A stretch of DNA of 38,593 nt, from assembly GCA_937928685.1 (NCBI GenBank), contig CALGJU010000232.1, positions 1-38,593 of the forward strand, read 5' to 3'. This DNA is from an uncultured Granulosicoccaceae bacterium. GTDB lineage: Bacteria > Pseudomonadota > Gammaproteobacteria > Granulosicoccales > Granulosicoccaceae. The stretch's first letter is position 1. Each line of letters starts with the position of its first letter. Under the pieces are notes generated by a model. It did not search any database. It saw nothing but the letters and a program-made list of their open reading frames with translations, and had not been told where the DNA came from. The position numbers and the translations under genes are program-made. Positions 16,335-25,977 of the stretch are shown here, piece after piece.

Positions 16335-18242
16335 ATGGGTAAAACGATAGGAATTGATCTAGGTACTACGAATTCATGTGTGGCGGTGATGGAGGGTGAT
16401 AGGCCAAAGGTGGTTGAAAACAGTGAAGGCGCACGTACTACGCCCTCTGTAATCGCTTATACCGCTGATGGTGAAACCCTGGTAGGGCAATCAGCGAAAC
16501 GCCAGGCGGTTACTAATCCGCACAATACTTTATATGCAATTAAGCGTTTAATCGGTCGTCGCTTTGATGATGATGTAGTGCAAATGGATATAGACAAATC
16601 ACCATTCAAAATTATCAAGGCTGACAATGGAGATGCCTGGGTAGAAGCCAATGGTAAAAAGATGGCACCGCCAGAGATTTCAGCGCTGGTGCTGGCTAAG
16701 ATGAAACAAACCGCAGAGGAATACCTGGGTTATTCAGTAACTGACGCTGTCGTTACGGTACCGGCTTACTTTAATGATTCTCAGCGTCAAGCGACGAAAG
16801 ATGCCGGGCGCATCGCCGGGCTGGACGTAAAACGTATTATCAATGAGCCCACAGCCGCGGCGCTTGCGTATGGTTTGGATAAAAAAAGCGGTGATCAAAA
16901 AGTTGCTGTGTTTGATCTCGGTGGCGGCACCTTCGATATTTCTATCATCGAAATTGCTGAGGTAGAAGGAGAACAACAGTTTGAGGTACTGGCGACCAAC
17001 GGAGATACCTTTCTGGGCGGTGAGGATTTTGATCTCGCGATCATAAATTACCTGTCGAATGATTTTAGAAAGGAATCAGGAGTCGATCTTACCGCTGATC
17101 CGGTGGCGTTACAGAGGCTCAAAGAAGCCGCTGAAAAAGCCAAGATCGAGCTCAGCTCTAACCAGCAAACTGATATCAACTTACCCTATATTACAGCGGA
17201 TGCAAGTGGCCCTAAGCATCTGAACTTAAAACTCACTCGTGCGAAACTGGAGTCATTGGTATCTGATCTGGTAGACCGGAGCCTTGCGCCCTGCAAGCTT
17301 GCTGTCAAAGATGCAGAGCTAAATATTTCCGATATTGACGATGTAATTCTTGTTGGTGGTCAAACGCGAATGCCATTGGTTCAACAGAGAGTGAAAGAAC
17401 TATTCAACAGAGAACCGCGTAAAGACGTCAACCCGGATGAAGCCGTTGCCGTCGGTGCTGCGTTACAAGGTGCAGTATTATCTGGTGATGTCAGTGATGT
17501 ACTTCTACTGGATGTCGCTCCGCTCTCACTGGGGATTGAGACCATGGGCAGTGTGATGACCAAACTAATTACCAAGAACACTACCATTCCAACCAAAGCC
17601 AAAGAAACCTTTTCAACGGCAGAGGATAACCAGGCGGCAGTGACAGTGCATGTTCTGCAAGGTGAGCGGGAGCGAGCGCAGGACAACAAGTCATTAGGCC
17701 AGTTCAACCTTGAAGATATTCCTGCGCAACCTCGTGGCCTACCGCAGATTGAAGTAACGTTTGATATTGACGCCAACGGGATCCTAAGCGTTTCAGCCAA
17801 AGATAAGAAGAGCGGCAAAGAGCAGTCGATCACCATTAAAGCGTCCTCTGGCCTGTCTGACGACGAGGTCAAGCGTATGATCAAAGAGGCGGAAGAAAAT
17901 GCAGTATCCGATCAGAAGTTCCGTGCACTGGCTGATTCACGCAATGAGGCGGATGCCCGTATACACAGCAGTAAAAAGTGGGCAGACGAGCAGGGCGATA
18001 CACTTGCAACCGCCGACAAGGAAGCAATTAGTGATGCGGTTATCGCGCTTGAACAAGATATTAAGGGTGATGATAAGGGCAAAATTGATGAAGGTGCTGC
18101 GTCTTTGAAGGCGCTGGTTGATAAATTAACGCAGCAAAGCGTTCAACAAGATCCCGCGCCGAGCCAGTCGGGCGCGACGAATGAACCTGCAACAGAGGAC
18201 GTTATCGACGCTGAGTTCGAAGATGTTAGCGATGATCGATGA
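16335..18242 (+). CDS. dnaK: Hsp70 chaperone DnaK
   Basis: A 635-aa full-length DnaK. It has the ATPase motifs [41 protein letters not shown] and [11 protein letters not shown], the substrate domain with VLQGERERA, and a C-terminal tail ending near EFEDVSDD. The track start adds 18 residues; the ATG at 16335 gives the canonical N-terminus [13 protein letters not shown]. It is not next to grpE or dnaJ. Instead it faces an operon with cbpA and cbpM, and it has an FNR-type site upstream rather than a visible sigma-32 promoter. It may therefore be a second, low-oxygen DnaK in addition to a housekeeping copy elsewhere (inference). Confidence 0.95.
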   Translation: MGKTIGIDLGTTNSCVAVMEGDRPKVVENSEGARTTPSVIAYTADGETLVGQSAKRQAVTNPHNTLYAIKRLIGRRFDDDVVQMDIDKSPFKIIKADNGDAWVEANGKKMAPPEISALVLAKMKQTAEEYLGYSVTDAVVTVPAYFNDSQRQATKDAGRIAGLDVKRIINEPTAAALAYGLDKKSGDQKVAVFDLGGGTFDISIIEIAEVEGEQQFEVLATNGDTFLGGEDFDLAIINYLSNDFRKESGVDLTADPVALQRLKEAAEKAKIELSSNQQTDINLPYITADASGPKHLNLKLTRAKLESLVSDLVDRSLAPCKLAVKDAELNISDIDDVILVGGQTRMPLVQQRVKELFNREPRKDVNPDEAVAVGAALQGAVLSGDVSDVLLLDVAPLSLGIETMGSVMTKLITKNTTIPTKAKETFSTAEDNQAAVTVHVLQGERERAQDNKSLGQFNLEDIPAQPRGLPQIEVTFDIDANGILSVSAKDKKSGKEQSITIKASSGLSDDEVKRMIKEAEENAVSDQKFRALADSRNEADARIHSSKKWADEQGDTLATADKEAISDAVIALEQDIKGDDKGKIDEGAASLKALVDKLTQQSVQQDPAPSQSGATNEPATEDVIDAEFEDVSDDR

Positions 18243-18277
18243 AGCTACGCTCATTGATATGACGGGTCAGATGCATC

Positions 18278-18296
18278 GCCGCTTAAAATAAGCGGC
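18278..18296. terminator. Hairpin in the dnaK/cbpM convergent gap
   Basis: GCCGCTTA-AAA-TAAGCGGC forms an 8-bp stem with a 3-nt loop, 35 nt after the dnaK stop. No clear T-run follows, so it is a possible rather than a textbook intrinsic terminator. Confidence 0.45.
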
Positions 18297-18401
18297 TGAT
18301 GTTGCCTTGTGCATGATCTGGCAGATCTTGTCCTTCTGTTATGGGTTCGTGTAGATGCTGAGTTCTCAACCTGCAAGTGGACTACAGGTTAATTCAGAAA
18401 C

Positions 18402-18704
18402 CTACCTTAGATGCCTAAGCCTCCGCAATTCTTGATCTTGCTGCTCTATCGTATCTATCAATTGCAATGCCAGTGCTACGCCTGCAGTATTTAGTTCGAG
18501 ATCAGTTTGAAGCCGAAGTGCTTTTAGCGTGATATGCAGCTGGTGGTAACTAAACTTATTACCGTTCACATCAGATACGATTACGTCGTATTCGAGCAAT
18601 GAGCCTATCCAGTCACTATTTTTTCCGGCTAGCCGGCATAGATCATCTAATGAGTAAACGGAACTTTGAGAGGTGATAATTTCTAGGTTTATTTCATCGG
18701 ACAT
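18402..18704 (-). CDS. cbpM: CbpM, chaperone modulator of CbpA
   Basis: A 100-aa small protein from the ATG at 18704, preceded by AAAGGA; the track start at 18851 runs into cbpA. It shows the MerR-like CbpM arrangement: a short N-terminal strand-turn with YSLDDLCRLAG, then helices rich in Leu and a final coiled-coil-like segment (IDTIEQQDQELRRLR). CbpM binds the J domain of CbpA and inhibits its action with DnaK. Its place directly after cbpA is the standard arrangement. Confidence 0.82.
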   Translation of the reverse strand: MSDEINLEIITSQSSVYSLDDLCRLAGKNSDWIGSLLEYDVIVSDVNGNKFSYHQLHITLKALRLQTDLELNTAGVALALQLIDTIEQQDQELRRLRHLR

Positions 18705-18729
18705 TTCGTTAATTCCTTTGAATAAAGTG

Positions 18730-19677
18730 TCAGGATGCAATCTGTCGTGGATTAAAATCAGGCCATGCTGCCTGCATTTTTTTATACAGTTTCTTTTGAT
18801 CTTCATTTTCAGCGACCGGCAAAACGACAGACAGCACAACGAGCTGATCACCGGGAGGTTTGCCCGGCAGGCCCCGGCCTTTTAGACGTAATGTTTGGCC
18901 TTGTTTTGCATTTTCAGGGATTTTAAGCGCAACATTTCCGCCAAGCGTTGGAACTTCTATACTGGTGCCAGTGGATGCCTCCCATGGAGCAAGAGGTATG
19001 TTGACCGTCACATCGCGGCCGTGAAGAAGAAACACCTGGTCGAATGAAATGTTTACTTCAATAATCAGGTCACCGCTGCTGCCGCCACCAATCGGTGGCC
19101 CGCCTTGACCTTTAAGACGGATTTTCTGACCGTTGATAATGCCTTGCGGCAGGGTGACTTTCAGCTCTTTATTTTCCGAATGTATTGTACCGTCCGCGTG
19201 ATGCACAGGCATTTGTAAGGTTAACGGTAGGGAAGCGCCTCGATAAGCATCATGTAACGTGACAGTGATTTTTGCATTTATATCTTGCCCATTAACTGAA
19301 AACCGCTCTTCGGCGTGGCGCGATTGTGCCCCGTAACCCTGGTTCGGATAGAAGGCATTAAATATGTCTGATAATGACTCATCAAAATTACCGTCAGAAT
19401 ATTGCCTGTGACTACCCTGTGTAGCTCGTGGCTGCTGATCACCAGGTCTCCGACCTTGTTTGGCCATTTCCCTACGTTGATCAAACTCGGCTCGCTTATC
19501 TTTGTCTTTTAGTACGTTCCACGCCTCCGATACTAGTTTAAACTGTTCCTCAGCGTTGTCTTCCTTGCTTACATCGGGATGATAGAGACGCGCGAGCTTA
19601 CGATAAGATTTTTTTATCGTGGCAGTATCTGCATCACCTGATACACCCAGAATTTTGTAGTAGTCAAGGAATTCCAT
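18730..19677 (-). CDS. cbpA: CbpA, DnaJ-class co-chaperone
   Basis: A 315-aa protein with an N-terminal J domain starting MEFLDYYKILGVS and containing the HPD triad in LYHPDVS. A Gly/Gln-rich linker follows, then two C-terminal beta domains (KGQGGPPIGGGSSGDL and LRLKGRGLPGKPPGD). There is no cysteine-rich zinc domain, which separates CbpA from DnaJ. It stimulates DnaK ATPase and delivers clients. The gene lies between a GNAT-like gene (10 nt upstream) and cbpM, and faces dnaK. Confidence 0.92.
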   Translation of the reverse strand: MEFLDYYKILGVSGDADTATIKKSYRKLARLYHPDVSKEDNAEEQFKLVSEAWNVLKDKDKRAEFDQRREMAKQGRRPGDQQPRATQGSHRQYSDGNFDESLSDIFNAFYPNQGYGAQSRHAEERFSVNGQDINAKITVTLHDAYRGASLPLTLQMPVHHADGTIHSENKELKVTLPQGIINGQKIRLKGQGGPPIGGGSSGDLIIEVNISFDQVFLLHGRDVTVNIPLAPWEASTGTSIEVPTLGGNVALKIPENAKQGQTLRLKGRGLPGKPPGDQLVVLSVVLPVAENEDQKKLYKKMQAAWPDFNPRQIAS

Positions 19678-19687
19678 GGAATGTTTT

Positions 19688-20236
19688 TTATACCTCCGTC
19701 ACTTCAGCCGCGCGCTCTTGTTCGTTAACTTTTAACGAGTAAATAATATCGCCGGAATTGCCATTGCGTTGGCGATCTGTCATGTTAAATTCATGCGCCA
19801 GGTTGTTCATAAACACGTTGTTTTCACTATCTGTTGTATACAGGTTTTTGACCCCGTTTATTTTCGCCTCAACGAGCAAAGAATCAAATAGCTCATGGGG
19901 AATCCGGGTTCCGCGGTATTTCTTTTGTACCACCATTCCCATTTCATGATCTCCGGTTTTGTTATTCAACCTATAAAACCCGATGGCGACCATTATTGAT
20001 TCAGTCCCCTCATAGGTAACTCTAAATACTTCAGAATCCGGATCATCGTCTTTACATAGTTGATTCAGTTTTATCTCAACACCGTTATTTTTATGCCCGT
20101 AAGCGTAAAACCCGGGTTTTTCCTGAACCTCTTTGATAGTCTGACCGGACAGGTCATTTTTCCCACGAAAAGGCGCTATTAGAAACATTTTCCCGTTTAG
20201 AAAAAACTCCTTACTTTCCTGACCCTTAGTTGCCAT
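19688..20236 (-). CDS. GNAT-like N-acetyltransferase domain protein
   Basis: A 182-aa soluble protein. The central part contains EMGMVVQKKYRGTRIPHELF, which fits GNAT motif A (beta strand, then a Q/R-x-x-G-x-G/A-like acetyl-CoA loop), followed by GVKNLYTTDSENNVFMNNLA, which fits motif B. The loop reads YRGTRI, a slight departure from the consensus, so activity is not certain. It is the first gene of an FNR-controlled unit with cbpA and cbpM, so a link between acetylation and chaperone or metabolic control at low oxygen is possible. GNAT domains of similar look occur in protein acetyltransferases such as Pat, but no nucleotide-binding or acyl-CoA-synthetase domain is present here. Confidence 0.6.
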   Translation of the reverse strand: MATKGQESKEFFLNGKMFLIAPFRGKNDLSGQTIKEVQEKPGFYAYGHKNNGVEIKLNQLCKDDDPDSEVFRVTYEGTESIMVAIGFYRLNNKTGDHEMGMVVQKKYRGTRIPHELFDSLLVEAKINGVKNLYTTDSENNVFMNNLAHEFNMTDRQRNGNSGDIIYSLKVNEQERAAEVTEV

Positions 20237-20339
20237 TTATTTCTCCCCAAGGTAGTTCCAACGACTATTCCAAGACCGGTTGGTCTCGCTCTTACAAAAA
20301 CTGATATGGCCAGTAGACACTATGCGCTTCTTATTCAGG

Positions 20340-20353
20340 TTGATTTACATCAA
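20340..20353. promoter_or_regulatory. FNR/Anr-type site for the GNAT-cbpA-cbpM unit
   Basis: TTGATTTACATCAA matches all 10 positions. On the minus strand TCTACT (20312-20317) lies 32 bp downstream. The start codon is 110 bp from the site centre. Confidence 0.78.
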
Positions 20354-20428
20354 GTCAGTCTGTTTGAGACGACGTGCAGCAATCCGCCTTGGCTCTGCGG
20401 TCACTAAATTTGATCTGTATTGCCCTTC

Positions 20429-20442
20429 TTGATCAAAATCAA
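20429..20442. promoter_or_regulatory. FNR/Anr-type site for the host-attachment family gene
   Basis: TTGATCAAAATCAA matches all 10 positions. TAGATT (20464-20469) is centred exactly 31 bp downstream, and the ATG is 64 bp from the site centre. Confidence 0.82.
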
Positions 20443-20499
20443 TTTGAATTCTAATACCGAGAGTAGATTGAGAGGCCAAGCAAAGTAAGGCGGAACATA

Positions 20500-20949
20500 A
20501 TGGCAATTCGTGATACCTGGGCAATAGCGGCTAATGGTGGTCGGGCAAAAATCGTAAGAAATCTTGGGTCTGAATCTGGTGAGCGGATAGATGCGTTTAA
20601 AACTGAACACACCAAGGCGGGTGACCTGATGACCGACCGTGCAGGTCGTACATTTTCAACAGTCGGCAAAAGCAGATCGGCCTTGGAACCACACTCAGAC
20701 CCGGTGCGCAATAACGAAAGGTTATTTGCAGAGCAGCTCACTGACTATCTGTTAAAGCATTTTACCGATAAGCAATTTGGGTCACTGGTGGTGACTGGCG
20801 CCCCGCGTACGCTGGGTGATCTTCGTGCGGCGTTTCCGACACGACTTACTGATTCAATAATTGTTGAAGCAGACAAGGACTATACGCAATTGTCTGACCA
20901 CGAGCTGCCGGGAAAAATACAGGCACTTGTGAAGCAGGCTACGACTTAG
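20500..20949 (+). CDS. Host attachment protein family (PF10116-like)
   Basis: A 149-aa soluble protein. WAIAANGGRAKIVRN near the start, RAGRTFSTVG in the middle and LVVTGAPRTLGDLRAAF toward the end fit the family named for an Agrobacterium attachment protein. The fold resembles release-factor-like (eRF1 domain) proteins, and the family name probably does not describe its role here. The ATG at 20500 has AAGG upstream. It stands alone behind a perfect FNR-type site, so low-oxygen induction is predicted. The function is unknown. Confidence 0.8.
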   Translation: MAIRDTWAIAANGGRAKIVRNLGSESGERIDAFKTEHTKAGDLMTDRAGRTFSTVGKSRSALEPHSDPVRNNERLFAEQLTDYLLKHFTDKQFGSLVVTGAPRTLGDLRAAFPTRLTDSIIVEADKDYTQLSDHELPGKIQALVKQATT

Positions 20950-21109
20950 GGTGTCTGGAGCTGTCGATGTATTAACAGAGGTTTGAAATGACAGACTGAC
21001 ATATTTTTAAATACACCTGGAATTAGAGAGGGGAGCCCGGGTAACTGTGCACAATTTCCAAGCTAACGTACCTAAATGAATGCAGAGGTAATCTCAGTAA
21101 CTCTTGCAA

Positions 21110-21511
21110 TTACCCGGCAACAGTATCAAAAAGCGCCCTGAGTACGTCACTTCGGCTTACCTGACCAAGCAGTTTATGGTTTTCAACAACTGGTATACGT
21201 CGAAAGCGACTGTTAATAAAATGTAAAGCGGCATCGGTGAGTTCTGTATCCGGAGCAATTGTTTCTACCGGGGACACCATATAGTCACTGACCAGTCCTC
21301 CCCACACGTGATGATAGTGAGCGTTCAATGCTGCTTTTAAGCAGTCGCGTTTTGATAGAACGGCGAGTAAATTTCCGTCACCATCAAGAACTGGTGCGCC
21401 AGAGATATTTCTTCTTAGCAATTCGGTGGTGGCACTGAGTATCTCGGTATCCGGCGTCACCGTATAGAGGTCAGTGATCATTATTTCTTTGATAAAATGT
21501 GGTTTAATCAT
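21110..21511 (-). CDS. CBS domain pair protein
   Basis: A 133-aa protein made only of two CBS repeats: VTPDTEILSATTELLRR with GAPVLDGDGNLLAVLSKRD, and IAPDTELTDAALHFI with RRIPVVENHKLLGQVSRSD. CBS pairs bind adenine nucleotides and act as energy sensors. The start overlaps the nqrM stop by 8 nt, so it is the last gene of the Nqr-like operon and is probably translated with it. That makes a regulatory link between adenylate state and the redox complex plausible (inference). A stand-alone CBS protein is likewise part of the mycobacterial DosR regulon. Confidence 0.88.
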   Translation of the reverse strand: MIKPHFIKEIMITDLYTVTPDTEILSATTELLRRNISGAPVLDGDGNLLAVLSKRDCLKAALNAHYHHVWGGLVSDYMVSPVETIAPDTELTDAALHFINSRFRRIPVVENHKLLGQVSRSDVLRALFDTVAG

Positions 21512-21680
21512 TGTGGGCTTCCGGGTGCGCTCCGTCGCAACCTGTAAGGCAGCTAGTGTTGGTGAGAAAGTGCACGCTACTGCAAGTCCTGTTTAGTGGC
21601 GTTCGCCTTGTTAGTATACCTATACCCAGTCCGGCTATCAGTACCGTAAACGCAACCAGGCATGCCAATAACTCAATCAT
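21504..21680 (-). CDS. nqrM: NqrM-like small membrane protein (divergent)
   Basis: A 58-aa protein from the ATG at 21680, with GAGGTG at good spacing upstream; the track start at 21752 runs into apbE. It has one N-terminal helix (MIELLACLVAFTVLIAGLGI), then a basic turn and a cysteine cluster (CSSVHFLTNTSCLTGC). NqrM (DUF539) delivers iron for the membrane Fe-S centre of NqrD/NqrE and has four cysteines after its helix; here three follow the helix and one lies inside it. Position after apbE in the Nqr operon supports the call, while the sequence is divergent. Confidence 0.65.
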   Translation of the reverse strand: MIELLACLVAFTVLIAGLGIGILTRRTPLNRTCSSVHFLTNTSCLTGCDGAHPEAHND

Positions 21681-21702
21681 AAATTCACCTCTATAAAGCG
21701 GT

Positions 21703-22674
21703 TCATATAATGTTGCCGATGATAGTAAAAGCGCCTGCATTATTATTGTCATTTTTGTCTATAAGCAGGGCGTCTAGTTTGTTCTGCGTAGCGTATGCAA
21801 TAGATTTGTTTTTTCCCATAGTGAATAACGCCGTTGACCAGGCGTCGGCCAACATCGCACTGGGGTGGAAAACAGACACCGAGAACAGATCTGTATCTAC
21901 GACCGACAGTGTAGATGGGTTGATCAGATGACTATAAGTATTATTGAGGTAGTCAAAACTGTTTTGCTTAACACCAGAGGTGGCAATAGAACGATTATCT
22001 AAGGTTGCCAAAAACGGCACATCGGTGGTGGTTTCAATGGCGATCTTCCAGTATCGCCCGCTGGGGTGGCGTCCCTTTGCTACTAACTCTCCGCCGAGTT
22101 CAAAAAGAAAGTGTTTATAGCCAAGGTCAGTAAGGTGGTGTGCGATTTTATCAAGCGCAAAGCCTTTTGCTATTCCGCACAGATCGACTGTTGCACCTTC
22201 CCGCCGCTTGGTGATTGCGTCATCAGTGAGTGACAGGTCATGGTAGCGGCAGTGCCTGCTTCCGGTGATGGGACCAAAACCGTATTGATTTACATGCGGT
22301 CCAACCGTTGGATCAAACGCGCCGTCTGACTGTATTGCTACATCGAGTGCGGCCTTTGTCACGGTATAACACCAGGGCGACAGTGGCTGACTGTAAGCGC
22401 TGTGGCTATGATGATTGAAGCGGGATACTTCAGAGTCTGGCAAATAGGGAGACATCGACTGGTCTACTTTTTTGAGCGTAGTGTGCACTGCGTTGATTGC
22501 CTTGTGCACTGGATACTCTGGCAAGAGGGTCAACTGCCAGCTGGTGCCCAATGCCGCTCCCTTACAGGTGATAAGGCCGTCTTTATTGTATTCATCTGCA
22601 ATGATTGATGGGCATATCACAGCACCCCCTAATCCAACAGCTGCTGTAACGAAATTGCGTCTGTCTATGTTCAT
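21703..22674 (-). CDS. apbE: ApbE, FAD:protein FMN transferase
   Basis: A 323-aa periplasmic enzyme that attaches FMN to threonine in SGAT-type motifs. The N-terminus has a twin-arginine-like signal (DRRNFVTAAVGLGGA). Motifs include GTSWQLTL, SPYLPDSEVSRFN, GAFDPTVGP, DLCGIAKGFALD, ELGGELVAKG and the late ADAWSTALFTMG. Its expected target in this operon is NqrC, which carries DGISGATRT. NqrB here lacks such a motif. The start is 3 nt after the nqrF stop. Confidence 0.93.
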   Translation of the reverse strand: MNIDRRNFVTAAVGLGGAVICPSIIADEYNKDGLITCKGAALGTSWQLTLLPEYPVHKAINAVHTTLKKVDQSMSPYLPDSEVSRFNHHSHSAYSQPLSPWCYTVTKAALDVAIQSDGAFDPTVGPHVNQYGFGPITGSRHCRYHDLSLTDDAITKRREGATVDLCGIAKGFALDKIAHHLTDLGYKHFLFELGGELVAKGRHPSGRYWKIAIETTTDVPFLATLDNRSIATSGVKQNSFDYLNNTYSHLINPSTLSVVDTDLFSVSVFHPSAMLADAWSTALFTMGKNKSIAYATQNKLDALLIDKNDNNNAGAFTIIGNII

Positions 22675-22677
22675 ACG

Positions 22678-23892
22678 TTAGATCTCGAAGTTGTCAGAGT
22701 AGATGTGGGCTTCATCAATACCTGCCTGCTTCAACATGGTGATGACTGCTTTTAGCATCAATGGGGGCCCACACAAGTAGTAGTCGCACTGGTCTGCTTG
22801 TGGGTTGCCATCAATAAATTGTTGCCGCACTACGTCGTGAATAAATCCTCTCTCTCCCGACCATTGATCGTTCGTTGCTGGCTCTGAAAGCGCTACGGTC
22901 CATGTAAAATGCTTGTTGTTTTGTGCCAACTGATCGAATTCTTTCTGGAAAAAAAGATCTGTCAGACTGCGGGCTCCGTAGAAAAACCGGATGTCCTGAT
23001 TTGTGTTGTCTCTAACCTGCTGATGGATAATAGCCCGTAGCGGCGCCATGCCCACACCACCGCCAATGAGCACCATAGGTCGACGATGGTCGTGCACGGT
23101 AAAATCACCAAACGGTCCACTGATCTCCACTTGATCATTATTCTGCAAGCTGAATAGCCAGCTTGAGACTTTACCTGGTGGCAGGTCAGTAGATTGAGGT
23201 GGCAATGCCAGGCGGATTAACAGCACAATATGCCGTTTATCTTGTGTGTGATTAGCAATTGAGTAGGCGCGAGTTTCGGCAACGTCACTGTGTACAGTCA
23301 ATCTTGAGAGGTTCATCTGCTGCCATTGTTCCCGGTACCGATCATCAACGTGGAAATCGCTGAATTTGCATGCAAATGGCGGGGTAGTTACCTGTACATA
23401 TGCACCTGCGTCAAAGTAAAACTCTGCATCTGCTGGAAGCTCGAGAGTGATCTCTTTTATTAGTGGTGATAGATATTTTGAGGATGTGACGGTGCAATTC
23501 CAGTGTTGCGCTGTGAAGACTTCTTCGGCAACGGTAATTTCCAGGTCATCGCGTACTGTTAGCTGACAGGCAAGCCGTACACCGCGTTCGCATTCTGTGT
23601 CGCTGAGCCTGCCACGTTCAGTGGGCAATACTGAACCACCTCCTGCGGTGACAGTGACTTTGCATAAGCCGCAAGTACCGGCTCCGGCACAGCCAGAGGG
23701 CAATAGAATATTTTCAGATGCCAGTGCGTCAAGAAGTTTGCTACCAGCGTGCGCTGGTAGTTTACGTGAATGGTTCACCATTACGCTCACTAACCGATCA
23801 GGCAATAATGCACGTCGAATCTGCTGCACCAGTAGCGACAGAAAAACCACAAGCGTTGTGATTATGATTGTGGCTAGAATAATAGTATTCAT
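22678..23892 (-). CDS. nqrF: NqrF-like NADH dehydrogenase subunit (2Fe-2S, FAD)
   Basis: A 404-aa subunit that oxidises NADH and starts the electron path. Order: N-terminal membrane helix (about 4-24); 2Fe-2S ferredoxin domain with [10 protein letters not shown] and a later C in RLACQ; FAD domain with RAYSIAN; NAD domain with [25 protein letters not shown] and [10 protein letters not shown]. All cofactor motifs of Na+-NQR subunit F are present. Length is close to normal. The ATG overlaps the nqrE stop by 4 nt. Confidence 0.93.
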   Translation of the reverse strand: MNTIILATIIITTLVVFLSLLVQQIRRALLPDRLVSVMVNHSRKLPAHAGSKLLDALASENILLPSGCAGAGTCGLCKVTVTAGGGSVLPTERGRLSDTECERGVRLACQLTVRDDLEITVAEEVFTAQHWNCTVTSSKYLSPLIKEITLELPADAEFYFDAGAYVQVTTPPFACKFSDFHVDDRYREQWQQMNLSRLTVHSDVAETRAYSIANHTQDKRHIVLLIRLALPPQSTDLPPGKVSSWLFSLQNNDQVEISGPFGDFTVHDHRRPMVLIGGGVGMAPLRAIIHQQVRDNTNQDIRFFYGARSLTDLFFQKEFDQLAQNNKHFTWTVALSEPATNDQWSGERGFIHDVVRQQFIDGNPQADQCDYYLCGPPLMLKAVITMLKQAGIDEAHIYSDNFEI

Positions 23893-24482
23893 GAAAGAGT
23901 AAACGCTGAAAAGCCCATCGATATCAGGCCGGTGATGATAAACGCCAGCCCAAGACCACGTAGTCCGTCAGGTATGCGCTGTTGGTTCAGGCGTTCCCGG
24001 ATGGCGGCGAATAGTACTACGGCCAGCGCCCATCCAACCCCACTGCCAAAGCCGTAGGCAATACTTTCGGTAAAATTGTAGTGCCGCTCTACCATGAAAA
24101 GACTGGCACCGAGGATTGCACAGTTAACGGTAATTAGTGGCAGAAAAACACCCAGTGCACTATATAGAGCGGGCGAAAACCGGTCGAGTACTACCTCAAG
24201 TATTTGCACCATCGCCGCGATAATCCCAATAAACGCAATGAGCTTGAGGAACGATAAATCCTGATTCGCTATGCCTGCCCATTGCAATGCGTTTTCTGAC
24301 AGCAGGGTGTGAAATACCAGATTGTTCAGCGGTACGGTGATGGTCTGAACCACAATAATAGCAACGCCAAGTCCGGCTGCTGTTTCAACGCGGCTGGAAA
24401 CAGCCATGAAGGTGCACATGCCAAGGAAGAAAGACAGCGCTAGATTGTCTGAAAATATAGCGCTGATGATGATATCGATCAT
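23889..24482 (-). CDS. nqrE: NqrE-like membrane subunit
   Basis: A 197-aa membrane protein of about six helices. The two cysteines expected to hold half of the membrane 2Fe-2S centre are present: [14 protein letters not shown] in the first half and [13 protein letters not shown] in the second. The length equals NqrE/RnfA. It pairs with NqrD. The start overlaps the nqrD stop by ATGA. Confidence 0.93.
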   Translation of the reverse strand: MIDIIISAIFSDNLALSFFLGMCTFMAVSSRVETAAGLGVAIIVVQTITVPLNNLVFHTLLSENALQWAGIANQDLSFLKLIAFIGIIAAMVQILEVVLDRFSPALYSALGVFLPLITVNCAILGASLFMVERHYNFTESIAYGFGSGVGWALAVVLFAAIRERLNQQRIPDGLRGLGLAFIITGLISMGFSAFTLS

Positions 24483-25156
24483 GATCCACCCTCGCGACTT
24501 GTAGCGCTTACTGGCGGCGTGTTGTGCAATGTGATTTTTGCCGGTTCCACCTGTTCGGTTTTAATGCTCCGGATGCCCCATATCAGTAGACCGATAATAA
24601 AGAAAGCACTAGGTGCTTTTTGCATGAAAGCCATCGGCTCAAACCAACCCCCATGTTCAGCCAGTGGCAGCAGAGGAATACCCAGCAGAGTCCCCATACC
24701 CAGTATTTCTCGTATGCTTGCGACAAAAATCAGTATTAGGCTATAGCCCGCGGCGTTACCCAGTGCATCTAATATGCTTGGCACAACGTCATTGTGCATA
24801 GCAAACCCTTCGGTACGTCCCATCACCAGACAGTTAGTGACTATCAGACTGACAAATATTGATAACACCTGGCTGATCTCGAAAAACCACGCTTGTAGTA
24901 TTTGATCAATTACGATCACCATCGAGGCGATAATGGTGATCTGAATAATCAATCGGATAGACGACGGAATATGATGACGTATAGCACTGATAATCCCACT
25001 GCTGACAGTCAACACCACAATCACGGCGATACACATCGTTAACGCAGTTTTTAAGTTCGTGGTAACGGCCAGTGCCGAACAGATGCCAAGCATTTGTATC
25101 GTGATTGGATTATTGTTGAGCAATGGCTCAAACAGATAACGCCGCCAATAGGTCAT
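24479..25156 (-). CDS. nqrD: NqrD-like membrane subunit
   Basis: A 225-aa membrane protein of about six helices, paralogous to NqrE. The conserved cysteines are kept: [13 protein letters not shown] and [31 protein letters not shown] is characteristic of NqrD/RnfE. Its start overlaps the nqrC stop in a TAATG arrangement. The intact cysteines mean the inward-to-outward electron step through the membrane should still work. Confidence 0.93.
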   Translation of the reverse strand: MTYWRRYLFEPLLNNNPITIQMLGICSALAVTTNLKTALTMCIAVIVVLTVSSGIISAIRHHIPSSIRLIIQITIIASMVIVIDQILQAWFFEISQVLSIFVSLIVTNCLVMGRTEGFAMHNDVVPSILDALGNAAGYSLILIFVASIREILGMGTLLGIPLLPLAEHGGWFEPMAFMQKAPSAFFIIGLLIWGIRSIKTEQVEPAKITLHNTPPVSATSREGGS

Positions 25157-25977
25157 TAGCTCGCCCTCATAGGAATTTCACCTGTACGGAGCTTGTCTAA
25201 AAACGGTGCAAAACCATAGTCACCCAGCCAGAACTGAATCATTGAATTTATCCCGAGCCCGGTGCGGGTGGCGCCGCTGATACCGTCAACTTCATTCGCA
25301 TTGGTGGCTTTCCCGGTGACCACACTCAGTGCGACATCACCGTTCTCGTTGTGAAGTTGTTTTTGTGCCCATAATTGCTGCCACGCAGTTTCTGTGATTC
25401 GTGCACCTATACCCGGGGTTTCAGCTTGTTCAAACACAGACAGCGCGACGACGGTATTGAGATCACCCGAAAGGGTTAGCCAGGCTCGAATGGTTGACTG
25501 ATACCCTCGGCCGTAAATCGGTAACACCAATAGATCTAACACGCCCTTCTTTTGTAGTAGGTGAACTTCTATCAGATTCGGCCGTTGCTCGATGCCTGCA
25601 ATATCTATGGAGTCATCAAGCGCTAACGTATATATCTCAGCGTTACTATTGTCCGAGACCGTCAGCGCCTGCGCCTTGAAGTTTTCTATTTGTGCCGGCT
25701 CAGCGGCCGTCCCGGTATTAAGATCAATGAAGAGTGATTGCAGCGTGTCTGCATCACTGTTCTGCAACACATCTTTTAAGCCTGGAAGTGACGACAACAT
25801 CGTATCCATACGTTGTTGCCGAAAAGCTTCTTGGTTCGCCTGTCGTTGAGGTTTTAAAAGTACAGCGGTTGCAGACACTGTTAACGCGCAGGTCACGCCG
25901 ACAAGTGTTGCCATGCAAAACGCCTTTGCCGTGCTGTCGTTAGGCATGTTGTGAAACTTTCGACTAATCCACGACAT
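25156..25977 (-). CDS. nqrC: NqrC-like subunit with covalent FMN site
   Basis: A 273-aa subunit with one N-terminal membrane helix (about 17-42) and a periplasmic FMN-binding domain. The flavinylation motif is DGISGATRTG, in which the second threonine (S-G-A-T-x-T) is the expected FMN attachment site. ETPGIGARITE, upstream of it, is also typical of the family. The start overlaps the nqrB end by 14 nt. FMN would be attached by the ApbE encoded downstream in the same operon. Confidence 0.93.
   Translation of the reverse strand: MSWISRKFHNMPNDSTAKAFCMATLVGVTCALTVSATAVLLKPQRQANQEAFRQQRMDTMLSSLPGLKDVLQNSDADTLQSLFIDLNTGTAAEPAQIENFKAQALTVSDNSNAEIYTLALDDSIDIAGIEQRPNLIEVHLLQKKGVLDLLVLPIYGRGYQSTIRAWLTLSGDLNTVVALSVFEQAETPGIGARITETAWQQLWAQKQLHNENGDVALSVVTGKATNANEVDGISGATRTGLGINSMIQFWLGDYGFAPFLDKLRTGEIPMRAS

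Noticed and set aside
18705-18851. Longer N-terminus of CbpM from the track
   Set aside because: It lies within cbpA; the ATG at 18704 has a good ribosome-binding site and the family N-terminus.
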